A stretch of 5,463 nucleotides of DNA. Origin: Acidimicrobiia bacterium. Its GTDB lineage: Bacteria; Actinomycetota; Acidimicrobiia; Spongiisociales; ZC4RG35. The notes beneath the pieces were generated by a model. It worked only from the letters and a program-made list of their open reading frames with translations. It made no database searches and had not been told where the DNA came from. Position numbers and translations under genes: made by a program. The stretch covers positions 1 through 5,463 of the forward strand of contig JAICND010000128.1 in NCBI GenBank assembly GCA_025929005.1. The letters run 5' to 3'. Positions 1-5,199 of this stretch are shown here, one piece after another. Position 1 is the stretch's first letter. Every line of letters starts with the position of its first letter.

Positions 1-270
1 GAGGATGTTGTGCTTGGAATCGAGTCGCTGTTTTGACTCGGCTACGTCAAGCCGTTCCCCCGTTTCCAAATTGGTACATCCGAGGGGTTGGCATTCGGCA
101 CACCCGGAGGCGGCGGCTCTTTCGGCTTCGGCGATCCAGACCTTGGCGTCGGCTTTGCCTATGTAATGAACCGGACCGGGTTCCGGCTCTTCGACGACCC
201 TCGCGAGATCGCACTGCGCGACGCGGTCTACCGGTCGATGAACGCCACACCGCAGATTCCGAGCGTTTAA
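1..270 (+). pseudogene. Beta-lactamase-fold serine hydrolase/esterase, C-terminal remnant with in-frame stop
   Basis: The + frame from base 1 to the TAA at 268-270 encodes about 89 codons resembling the end of the class C beta-lactamase-like serine hydrolase (EstB/LACTB-type) family. The recognisable part is the glycine-rich FGTPGGGGSFGFGDPD stretch (codons at about 91-138), the position of the third active-site box in this fold. It is followed by GFAYVMNR and a DDPRE..LRDAVYRS tail, both usual near the end of these proteins. Upstream, codons 1-33 (EDVVLGIESLF) also fit the family, but a TGA at 34-36 separates the two parts without a change of frame. The simplest reading is a nonsense mutation (or a base error) in a gene that starts before the window. 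The serine and Tyr active-site motifs lie outside, so substrate cannot be inferred. Family assignment comes from recalled motifs, not from a search. There is no clear link to the aromatic pathway downstream. Confidence 0.6.
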
Positions 271-319
271 CACACCGTTCTTGGCGCCGTGCAGTCCGCA
301 GAAGGACGCCTCCACTCGG

Positions 320-341
320 GGTTCGCGGTTCGCCTGTTCGC
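320..341 (+). repeat. Three tandem GTTCGC direct repeats
   Basis: The hexamer GTTCGC occurs at 321-326, 328-333 and 336-341. With the preceding base the units read GGTTCGC, GGTTCGC and TGTTCGC. The third unit is the left arm of the operator candidate at 333-351. The first two could be extra weak half-sites for the regulator or a small slippage duplication. The 7-8 bp period does not match a helical turn, so separate protein contacts at all three are uncertain. Confidence 0.5.
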
Positions 342-351
342 ACTGCGTACA
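333..351 (+). promoter_or_regulatory. Candidate IclR-family operator upstream of the regulator gene
   Basis: The sequence is CCTGTTCGCACTGCGTACA. It holds inverted arms TGTTCGC (335-341) and GCGTACA (345-351), 6 of 7 complementary, around a 3-bp spacer. It matches 15 of 19 bases of 2834-2852 in the pcaI-pobA control region. It ends 20 bp before the regulator start codon, so binding there would most likely give autoregulation. The GT-x-CG core resembles half-sites known for PcaR/PcaU/PobR regulators. Function is inferred; the sequence match is seen directly. Confidence 0.6.
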
Positions 352-371
352 CTTTTCGTAGACTGGAAGGA

Positions 372-1145
372 ATGGATACCAGAGCCGACCACGTCCGGGC
401 GTTGGAGCGCGGTTTGGCGGTCATCAACGCTTTTTCCGCCGAGCACCAACGGCTCACACTGAGCGAAGTCGCTCGTCGCACCGGTCTGACCCGGGCGACC
501 GCCCGGCGGCTACTCCACACCCTCGTCAACCTGGGCTATGTCGAGCAGCAGAACACCTCGTTTGTCCTCCTCCCCAAGGTCCTCGATCTCGGCTATTCCT
601 ATCTATCGGCGTTGAGGCTCCCCGATCTCGCCATTCCGGTTATGGAGGAATTGGTCGTAAGTATCAGGGAGTCCTCGTCGATGGCTGTGCTCGACGGTCA
701 CGACATCGTCTATGTGGCCCGAGTACCGACGACGAGGATCATGACTATCGCCCTGGCTTTGGGCTCTCGCCTTCCGGCCTATGCCACCTCCATGGGTCGT
801 GTGCTGCTGTCTGGCCTGCCCCGAGCGGACTTCGATCGTTATCTGAGCGAGGTCCAACTGAAGCCGCTCACGTCGCGCACCGTCGACACCACGAGTCAGC
901 TAAGAGAGACCATCGACGAGACCCGTGCCAAGGGCTGGTGCCTGGTCGATCAGGAACTCGAGGACGGGGTGCGGTCAATCGCTGCTCCCATTGTCAACAA
1001 TCATGGGCGGGTCGTGGCTGCCCTCAACGTCTCCTGCCACGCCTCCCGATCGACTGTTGATCAGATGATCGGCGATTATTTGCCCAAGCTGCTGGACGCA
1101 ACGGCTGTTATCGCCAAACGGGCCGGTTCCTTGGTCCGGACCTAA
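372..1145 (+). CDS. pcaR: IclR-family transcriptional regulator, PcaR/PcaU/PobR type
   Basis: This 257-residue protein has the normal length of an IclR regulator. Residues 8-20 (VRALERGLAVINA) are the family's N-terminal signature. Residues 29-57 form the winged helix-turn-helix, with LSEVARRTGLTRATARRLL as the core and LGYVE as the wing. Residues 75-250 are the effector-binding domain, including SSSMAVLDG..IVYVARVPTTRIM, LGSRLPAYATSMGRVLLSGL and the C-terminal VDQELEDGVRSIAAPI segment. Proteins of this subfamily control pca or pob genes in response to protocatechuate, 4-hydroxybenzoate or a beta-ketoadipate intermediate; the inducer here is unknown. The start at 372 places the signature at the usual distance. 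A GGAAGG Shine-Dalgarno-like run (365-370) lies unusually close, one base from ATG. The open frame extends upstream to 33, but that part is arginine-rich and unlike the family. An operator candidate at 333-351 suggests autoregulation. The gene converges on pcaJ, with their stop codons interlocked. Whether pcaR or pobR is the better name cannot be decided. Confidence 0.93.
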   Translation: MDTRADHVRALERGLAVINAFSAEHQRLTLSEVARRTGLTRATARRLLHTLVNLGYVEQQNTSFVLLPKVLDLGYSYLSALRLPDLAIPVMEELVVSIRESSSMAVLDGHDIVYVARVPTTRIMTIALALGSRLPAYATSMGRVLLSGLPRADFDRYLSEVQLKPLTSRTVDTTSQLRETIDETRAKGWCLVDQELEDGVRSIAAPIVNNHGRVVAALNVSCHASRSTVDQMIGDYLPKLLDATAVIAKRAGSLVRT

Positions 1146-1161
1146 CCGGAAGCAGGCTTCC
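1123..1161. other. Cluster of inverted repeats at a convergent gene junction
   Basis: Three inverted repeats crowd the point where the regulator gene and pcaJ meet: CCGGTT (1123-1128) with AACCGG (1144-1149), the perfect palindrome GGTCCGGACC (1133-1142), and GGAAGC-AG-GCTTCC (1148-1161). They could form RNA hairpins on either transcript and act as a weak bidirectional terminator or a barrier to convergent transcription. No T-tract follows on either strand, so this is not a canonical intrinsic terminator. The repeats lie inside coding sequence, so some symmetry may be accidental. Confidence 0.35.
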
Positions 1162-1930
1162 AGCTCTGATGCGCCTCGCGAGTGCGGTGCCTCAGGTCGC
1201 GCAAGGTCGCAAGCTCCAGGTCCGTCGGCGGTGGGGTGACGGACAGCTCATCGGCTACCTTCAGATTCCAGCCGGTCTCCTCCAACACCTTCGATACCGC
1301 CACTCCTGGGTGAATCGAGGTGAGCATGAGCTCTTTGGTTTGTTGGTCGGGTCTAAGCACTCCCAGGTTGGTGATGACCGCGGTTGGACCGGCACCCTTT
1401 AGGCCTGACCGTCCGCCGCCGTTACGGCCAAACCCTACCGAAGTCAGAAAGTCGACCCGTTCCACAAAGGCGCGGCGATGATGGCGAATCATCACCAAAA
1501 CTTCACCGACGGCAGCTGCTATTTCCGGTGCTCCGCCCGCCCCTGGCAAACGCACCTGTGGCCTCTTGTAAGGACCAATGACAGTGCTGTTGAGATTGGC
1601 GTACCTGTCGATCTGTGCAGCCGAAAGGAATCCAACGTCGATCCTCCCCCCCTGCAACCAATAGGAGAAGATCTCGGGGACACTTACGACCGATACCGCC
1701 GTCTCGGCGAGTTCACCATCGCCGATGGAAAGCGGCAACACCCTCGGGCTGGTCCCGATCGTCCCCGATTCGTAGATCAGGACCAGGTTGGGTGCGTGGG
1801 TGAGATGGGCCAGGTTGGCGGCCTCACTCGGCGGCCCAATCCCAACAAAGCAGACCGCACCGTCTCGTAGCTGGCGAGCAGCGGTGACGGTCATCACCTC
1901 GTCAGGGGAGAACGCCTCGGTAGAACTCAT
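1142..1930 (-). CDS. pcaJ: 3-oxoadipate CoA-transferase subunit B (CatJ-type)
   Basis: This 262-residue protein is the catalytic beta subunit of a class I CoA-transferase. It pairs with the product of the preceding gene to move CoA from succinyl-CoA to 3-oxoadipate, giving 3-oxoadipyl-CoA, the penultimate pathway step, in the cytoplasm. Visible motifs are CFVGIGPPSEAANLA (27-41), the catalytic glutamate in LIYESGTIG (Glu54, the same number as in glutaconate CoA-transferase beta), LPLSIGDGELAETA (66-78), YWLQGGRIDVGFL (90-102) and the glycine-rich RLPGAGGAPEIA (127-138). These fit CatJ of Pseudomonas strain B13 and the glutaconate-transferase-like group rather than classical PcaJ with its SENG motif. 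The start at 1930 lies 2 bp after the pcaI stop, which implies translational coupling and is where family similarity begins. The open frame runs upstream to 2125, but that extension only overlaps pcaI out of frame. Its 3' end overlaps the convergent regulator gene by 4 bp. A different dicarboxylate or acyl substrate is possible, but the context favours 3-oxoadipate. Confidence 0.9.
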   Translation of the reverse strand: MSSTEAFSPDEVMTVTAARQLRDGAVCFVGIGPPSEAANLAHLTHAPNLVLIYESGTIGTSPRVLPLSIGDGELAETAVSVVSVPEIFSYWLQGGRIDVGFLSAAQIDRYANLNSTVIGPYKRPQVRLPGAGGAPEIAAAVGEVLVMIRHHRRAFVERVDFLTSVGFGRNGGGRSGLKGAGPTAVITNLGVLRPDQQTKELMLTSIHPGVAVSKVLEETGWNLKVADELSVTPPPTDLELATLRDLRHRTREAHQSWKPASG

Positions 1931-1932
1931 GG

Positions 1933-2808
1933 CTAGTTCCGGGCTTCCCCCACTTGTGCGGTGGCCTCGTCCAGGAGTTCCATGTACTCGATGTGATCCG
2001 AGGTCTCCAAGACGAAGCGGCGCAGCCACTCTTCGAATATCCCGCGATCGGCCGAGATTCGATCCCAATCCAGGTAAAAGCGGTTCTCGCGGGACGAGTA
2101 GCCCATGGCGTAGGAGGGGTGACACCCTTGCGGAACCGGTGCCACCGCGCTCACCACAAAAGACGGAAGGACCACATGGTTAGGTCCGTGAGGCACGAGC
2201 TCGTCAACCACCTCTTCGACAGTGACGATGGAATGGCGGGCTGCCAGAACCGCTTCTTTCTGAACCCCGGTTATGCCCCAAAAGGCAACGTTGCCTTTCC
2301 AATCCGCCTGCTGCGCGTGAATAACGGTGACGTCTGGCCGGAGGGCGGCTACTGCCGCTAACTCCTCACCCGTGAAGGGGCAAGTAATAGAGGAGATGCT
2401 CTTGGTCTGGGCCGGGAGATCGGTCCCGGCATAGGCCCGCAGCACTCCGAGCGGCAACCCGGCGGCGCCGGCGGCGTACCGAGCTGCCATGCCGGCATGG
2501 CTGTGCTCTTCCATCTCCAATGATCGCGGATATCCGTTCTCAACCGCGTCACGGAAGCGGTGGAGCGAACCCACACCCGGGTTACCTCCCCACGAGAAGA
2601 CCAGCTTGCGGACGCAGCCTGCCCCGATCAACTGGTCGTAAATCAGATCGGGGGTGAGTCGACAGAGGGTGAGATCCCGCCTCCCCTGCCTGATCACCTC
2701 GTGGCCAGCGGCGAAAGGGATTAGATGAGTGAACCCCTCCATGGCGATAACGTCGCCGTCGTGGATGAACTCAGCTACGGCCTCGGCCAAGGTCGTGATC
2801 TCCGCCAT
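1933..2808 (-). CDS. pcaI: 3-oxoadipate CoA-transferase subunit A (CatI-type)
   Basis: This 291-residue protein is the alpha subunit of the class I CoA-transferase and binds CoA together with the downstream subunit B. Motifs in order are DGDVIAMEGFTHLIPFAA (17-34, the glycine/aromatic loop of the CoA-binding fold), IRQGRRDLTL (39-48), KLVFSWGGNPGVGSLHRF (68-85), CPFTGEELAAV (143-153), VTVIHAQQADWKGN (160-173, the conserved HAQ..D..GN segment) and IVTVEEVVDEL (194-204). Length and motifs match CatI of Pseudomonas B13 and glutaconate CoA-transferase subunit A (about 280-320 residues), not classical PcaI, which is about 230-250 residues with a different N-terminal motif set. It is transcribed divergently from pobA out of the 91-bp control region carrying the operator candidate. 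An AAGG ribosome-binding site (+ strand 2816-2819) lies 7 bp before ATG. Two long perfect palindromes fall within the gene (2281-2298 and 2486-2501). The 3-oxoadipate substrate is inferred from context; catI would be an equally fair symbol. Confidence 0.9.
   Translation of the reverse strand: MAEITTLAEAVAEFIHDGDVIAMEGFTHLIPFAAGHEVIRQGRRDLTLCRLTPDLIYDQLIGAGCVRKLVFSWGGNPGVGSLHRFRDAVENGYPRSLEMEEHSHAGMAARYAAGAAGLPLGVLRAYAGTDLPAQTKSISSITCPFTGEELAAVAALRPDVTVIHAQQADWKGNVAFWGITGVQKEAVLAARHSIVTVEEVVDELVPHGPNHVVLPSFVVSAVAPVPQGCHPSYAMGYSSRENRFYLDWDRISADRGIFEEWLRRFVLETSDHIEYMELLDEATAQVGEARN
2281..2298. repeat. Perfect 18-bp palindrome inside pcaI
   Basis: AAAGGCAACGTTGCCTTT equals its own reverse complement. 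On the minus strand it encodes residues 171-176 (KGNVAF), part of the conserved KGN segment of CoA-transferases. The symmetry may be a chance product of those codons, but its length is unusual for a window of this size. No function is known. Confidence 0.5.
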
Positions 2809-2833
2809 CGGTCCGCCTTACCGTCCCCTCATA

Positions 2834-2873
2834 CCTGTACGCAGAGCGTCCATTCGTGCGGCTAGCGTACAGG
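2834..2873. promoter_or_regulatory. Divergent pcaI-pobA operator, three half-sites
   Basis: A perfect 9-bp inverted repeat, CCTGTACGC (2834-2842) and GCGTACAGG (2865-2873), is separated by 22 bp. Its centre (2853.5) falls midway between the pcaI start (2808) and the pobA start (2900). Between the outer arms, GCGTCCA (2846-2852) pairs with TGTACGC (2836-2842) across 3 bp, giving the same palindrome seen upstream of the regulator gene. The layout is therefore a palindrome plus a third half-site repeated directly 19 bp further on. That recalls PcaU and PobR sites of Acinetobacter, described as a palindrome plus one direct repeat. I see no convincing -35/-10 pair on either strand, which would be in keeping with an activator-dependent promoter. 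Binding by the local IclR-family protein is inferred. Confidence 0.68.
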
Positions 2874-2875
2874 AG

Positions 2876-2889
2876 CGACCCAAGGGTCG
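2876..2889. repeat. CGACCC-AA-GGGTCG inverted repeat in the pobA leader
   Basis: A perfect 6-bp inverted repeat with a 2-bp centre lies 10 bp before the pobA start and directly after the operator array. In RNA it could form a small hairpin next to the poor ribosome-binding site (GGGG at 2892-2895), or it may be a separate protein-binding palindrome. No evidence decides between these. Confidence 0.35.
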
Positions 2890-2899
2890 GCGGGGCAGC

Positions 2900-4087
2900 A
2901 TGAGCCAGATCCCAGAACGCACGCAGGTAGCCATTGTCGGAGGGGGCCCGGCTGGCTCGCTGCTCGCACACCTCCTCCATCGGGAAGGCATCGAGAGTGT
3001 GATAGTCGAGCTGCGAACCCGCCAACACGTGCTCGAACGGGTCCGTGCCGGGGTTATCGAGCACGGCAGCGCCGAGGTTCTGAGGAGTGCCGGCCTTGGC
3101 AAGAGGATGGATGAGGAAGGCTTCATGCACGAAGGTGTGAACCTTGCCTTCGATGGGCGTTTGATCCGCATCGACTTCATGGGGCTGGTCGGCAAGTACG
3201 TCGTCATCTACGGGCAGACCGAGCTGCAAAAGGACCTCTATCAAGCCATCGACGCCGGCGACATTCCCCTCGTCGACGAAGCGGAAGAGGTTGAGCTCCA
3301 CGAGCTTGTCGGCGACCGCTCCACTGTCACGTTCCTCCGGCAGGGGAGACGGCACGCGCTGGAGTGTGACTTTGTGGTCGGCTGCGACGGTGCCCATGGC
3401 GTTACTCGCGAGTACATACCCACATCTCTCGTCCAGAGCTTCGAGCGAACATATCCCTTCGTCTGGGTGGGGGTACTGAGCCCGACTCCCCCGGTCGCAG
3501 ACGAGCTGATCTACGCCAATCACGAGACCGGATTCGCCCTCTGCTCAATGAGGAACAGACAGCTGAGCCGGTACTACGTGCAAGGCTCGGCAGACGACCG
3601 AATTGAAGATTGGCCCGATGACAGGTTCTGGGAAGTGCTCAAAAGTCGGTTGCCCTCCACTGTCTCCGAACGCCTGGTCACCGCACCTACCATCGAAAAG
3701 CTTGTGACGCCCCTCCGCAGTTGGGTAGCAGAGCCGATGAGCTTCGGGCGGCTGTTCCTGGCCGGTGACGCAGCCCATGTCGTTCCCCCCACCGGCGCCA
3801 AGGGGCTCAACCTCGCCATCTCTGACGTGGTCTATCTGGCCGAGGCGCTCGCCGACCGCTACCGCACAGGTTCGATGACGGGACTCGACGGCTATTCGGC
3901 GACGGCGCTCTCCCGGGTGTGGAGGGCCGTGCGCTTCTCCTGGTGGATGACAACGATGATGCATTACTTCCCCGGCATCGCCCACGACTTCGAACGGAGA
4001 CTGCAATTGTCCGAACTCGAATATCTCGCTGCGTCCGAGAACGCGCGCCGGACCATGGCCGAAAGTTATGTGGGGCCTTCCCTGTGA
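2900..4087 (+). CDS. pobA: 4-hydroxybenzoate 3-monooxygenase
   Basis: This 395-residue FAD-dependent group A hydroxylase converts 4-hydroxybenzoate, NAD(P)H and O2 to protocatechuate, the entry step for this cluster. Its length equals the well-studied Pseudomonas enzyme (394). Residues 11-20 hold the GxGxxG FAD motif (VGGGPAG), 159-167 the DG motif (VVGCDGAHG) and 286-303 the GD motif (FLAGDAAH then PPTGAKGLN). Substrate-site residues align with the family: Tyr205, Ser216, Arg218, Arg224, Pro297 and Tyr390 correspond to Pseudomonas Tyr201, Ser212, Arg214, Arg220, Pro293 and Tyr385, and His77 corresponds to the proton-relay His72. The coenzyme-selectivity segment 37-49 differs: the Arg33, Gln34 and Tyr38 positions are Leu38, Arg39 and His43. 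The ATG at 2900 gives the exact family N-terminus; the open frame reaches back to 2729 but that part overlaps pcaI and its control region. The ribosome-binding site is weak. It is the first gene of the pobA-pcaCHG operon, divergent from pcaI, with the operator at 2834-2873. Confidence 0.97.
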   Translation: MSQIPERTQVAIVGGGPAGSLLAHLLHREGIESVIVELRTRQHVLERVRAGVIEHGSAEVLRSAGLGKRMDEEGFMHEGVNLAFDGRLIRIDFMGLVGKYVVIYGQTELQKDLYQAIDAGDIPLVDEAEEVELHELVGDRSTVTFLRQGRRHALECDFVVGCDGAHGVTREYIPTSLVQSFERTYPFVWVGVLSPTPPVADELIYANHETGFALCSMRNRQLSRYYVQGSADDRIEDWPDDRFWEVLKSRLPSTVSERLVTAPTIEKLVTPLRSWVAEPMSFGRLFLAGDAAHVVPPTGAKGLNLAISDVVYLAEALADRYRTGSMTGLDGYSATALSRVWRAVRFSWWMTTMMHYFPGIAHDFERRLQLSELEYLAASENARRTMAESYVGPSL

Positions 4088-4095
4088 CAAACACC

Positions 4096-4102
4096 AAGGA
4101 GG
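4096..4102 (+). promoter_or_regulatory. Strong ribosome-binding site of pcaC
   Basis: AAGGAGG lies in the 21-bp gap between pobA and pcaC, 6 bp before the ATG at 4109. It is a near-ideal Shine-Dalgarno sequence and supports that start over the in-frame ATG at 4130, which has its own GAGGAAGG run directly before it. It is markedly stronger than the site in front of pobA. Confidence 0.8.
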
Positions 4103-4108
4103 CAGGCG

Positions 4109-4477
4109 ATGGGCTCGAGTGAGGAAGGAATGGCCGTCCGACGCCAGGTCCTGGGGTCGGAACACGTCGACCAGGTGACGGCCGCAACCAGCGAACTCGA
4201 TCGCGGTTTTCAGGAATGGATTACCGAGAACGTCTGGGGCAGGATCTGGACACGACCCGGTCTCGACCTGAAGTCAAGGAGCATGCTCACGATTGCGATC
4301 CTGGGCGCCCTTAACCACGAGGAGCTTGAACTGCATCTAAGAGCGGCTCGTAACACAGGAGTGACACCGCCAGAGGTGGCCGAAGTACTTCTCCACGTCG
4401 CCGCCTATGCCGGTGTCCCCGCCGCCAACCGGGCTTTCAAGCTCGCCAAGTCAATTTACGAGCAGGACCCGCCATGA
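4109..4477 (+). CDS. pcaC: 4-carboxymuconolactone decarboxylase
   Basis: This 122-residue protein of the AhpD-like carboxymuconolactone decarboxylase family converts 4-carboxymuconolactone to 3-oxoadipate enol-lactone with loss of CO2. Family blocks are VRRQVLGSEHVD (10-21), FQEWITENVWGRIWTRPGL (34-52), SMLTIAILGALN (58-69), ELELHLRAARNTGVTPPEV (72-90, with His76) and EVLLHVAAYAGVPAANRAF (92-110, with His96). It has no CxxC pair, so it is not the AhpD peroxidase type. It is a stand-alone protein, whereas many actinobacteria carry it fused to the enol-lactone hydrolase as PcaL. A separate pcaD is therefore expected elsewhere. The start at 4109 fits both the ribosome-binding site and the N-terminus of PcaC proteins, which carry about ten residues before VRR; an ATG at 4130 is a weaker alternative. 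It overlaps pcaH by 4 bp (ATGA), so the two are translationally coupled. Confidence 0.96.
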   Translation: MGSSEEGMAVRRQVLGSEHVDQVTAATSELDRGFQEWITENVWGRIWTRPGLDLKSRSMLTIAILGALNHEELELHLRAARNTGVTPPEVAEVLLHVAAYAGVPAANRAFKLAKSIYEQDPP

Positions 4478-5199
4478 CCGAACCTCTCATTCGCCATTAC
4501 GGACCAAGGGCCTATGCCGACCATCCACCGTTCCTTTATCCCGACTACAGGTCGACGATCAAGCGGAGTCCGACCCATGATCTCGTGAGCATCGTGGCGA
4601 CACTTTCTGAAACCACTGGTCCCGGCCCGGTCTGGTCGGAGATCGTCGAAGAAGACGCCGATCTCACCACCAACGCCGGCACCGGAGGCGAGGCCATCGG
4701 GGAGCGGATCATCGTCAATGGCCGTGTCCTTGACGAGAACGGGCGAGGAGTCCCGGGGACGATCCTGGAGATCTGGCAAGCCAACGCCTCCGGACGGTAC
4801 GCCCACTGGCGGGAGACCGCCTTCCCGGCACCGCTTGACCCCAACTTCATCGGGGTTGGCCAATGCCGAGCCAATGAACGGGGAGAGTATCGGTTCATCA
4901 CCATCAAACCGGGGCCCTATCCATGGGCTAACCATCCCAACGCTTGGCGCCCGGCCCACATCCACTTCTCGATTCTTGGTCCCGCCCTCGGCAGCCGCCT
5001 GGTGACCCAGATGTACTTCGAGGGCGATCCCCTACTGCCCCTCGACCCCATCTTCAACTCCGTCCCCGAACACGCCCGGCACCGGCTGATCAGCCACTAC
5101 GACCACGACCTCACCGTTGAGAACTGGGCGCTTGGATACCATTTCGACCTCGTCCTCCGGGGCGAGCTGCGCACTCCGGAGGAGGAAACCGAGGAGTGA
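4474..5199 (+). CDS. pcaH: Protocatechuate 3,4-dioxygenase beta subunit
   Basis: This 241-residue subunit is the iron-bearing half of the intradiol dioxygenase that opens protocatechuate to 3-carboxy-cis,cis-muconate. All four Fe(III) ligands are visible: Tyr109 in ASGRY, Tyr149 in KPGPYPW, and His162 and His164 in WRPAHIHF. They correspond to Tyr108, Tyr147, His160 and His162 of the Pseudomonas putida beta subunit. Arg159 matches the active-site arginine before the histidines. Other family blocks are the N-terminal YPDYRSTIKRSP (22-33), GRVLDENGRGVPGTILEIWQAN (83-104), APLDPNFIGVG (119-129), TQMYFEGDPLLPLDPI (178-193) and the final FDLVLRG (224-230). Length matches the family (about 235-245). 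The start ATG overlaps the pcaC stop by 4 bp and its stop overlaps the pcaG start, as expected for subunits made in equal amounts. No unusual residue is seen. Confidence 0.97.
   Translation: MTEPLIRHYGPRAYADHPPFLYPDYRSTIKRSPTHDLVSIVATLSETTGPGPVWSEIVEEDADLTTNAGTGGEAIGERIIVNGRVLDENGRGVPGTILEIWQANASGRYAHWRETAFPAPLDPNFIGVGQCRANERGEYRFITIKPGPYPWANHPNAWRPAHIHFSILGPALGSRLVTQMYFEGDPLLPLDPIFNSVPEHARHRLISHYDHDLTVENWALGYHFDLVLRGELRTPEEETEE
5178..5185 (+). promoter_or_regulatory. Ribosome-binding site deciding the GTG start of pcaG
   Basis: GGAGGAGG near the end of pcaH lies 10 bp before the GTG at 5196. It supports that GTG, which overlaps the pcaH TGA, as the pcaG start. A second GAGGAG run at 5191-5196 is too close to serve. 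The next in-frame ATG (5250) would remove the conserved TPSQT motif. Confidence 0.65.

Noticed and set aside
34..36. TGA as selenocysteine or reassigned codon
   Set aside because: This family has no conserved cysteine or selenocysteine here, no SECIS-like structure was recognised, and TGA ends other genes in the window.
33..371. N-terminal extension of the regulator frame upstream of 372
   Set aside because: The extension is arginine-rich, unlike IclR proteins, and lies over the hydrolase remnant in another frame. The family signature starts just after the ATG at 372.
47..529. 160-codon open frame on the minus strand
   Set aside because: Arginine- and serine-rich, no recognisable family, and antisense to the hydrolase remnant, the operator region and the regulator's helix-turn-helix. 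It is a GC-rich shadow frame.
1148..1161. GGAAGC-AG-GCTTCC as an intrinsic terminator
   Set aside because: The hairpin is short and no T-tract follows on either strand; kept only as part of an inverted-repeat cluster.
1931..2125. N-terminal extension of pcaJ to 2125
   Set aside because: It overlaps pcaI out of frame and does not resemble CoA-transferase; the ATG at 1930 follows the pcaI stop by 2 bp.
2828..2833. TATGAG (minus strand) as a -10 box for pcaI
   Set aside because: No acceptable -35 element lies 16-18 bp upstream, so a promoter cannot be assigned from sequence alone.
2729..2899. N-terminal extension of pobA to 2729
   Set aside because: It would run through the pcaI start and the operator array. 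PobA proteins begin a few residues before the GxGxxG motif, as given by the ATG at 2900.
2771..3523. 250-codon minus-strand frame opposite pobA
   Set aside because: Antisense to a clear, full-length pobA, with no recognisable motif and no ribosome-binding site.
3545..4165. 206-codon minus-strand frame opposite pobA and the pcaC start
   Set aside because: Shadow of the pobA coding frame; no family features.
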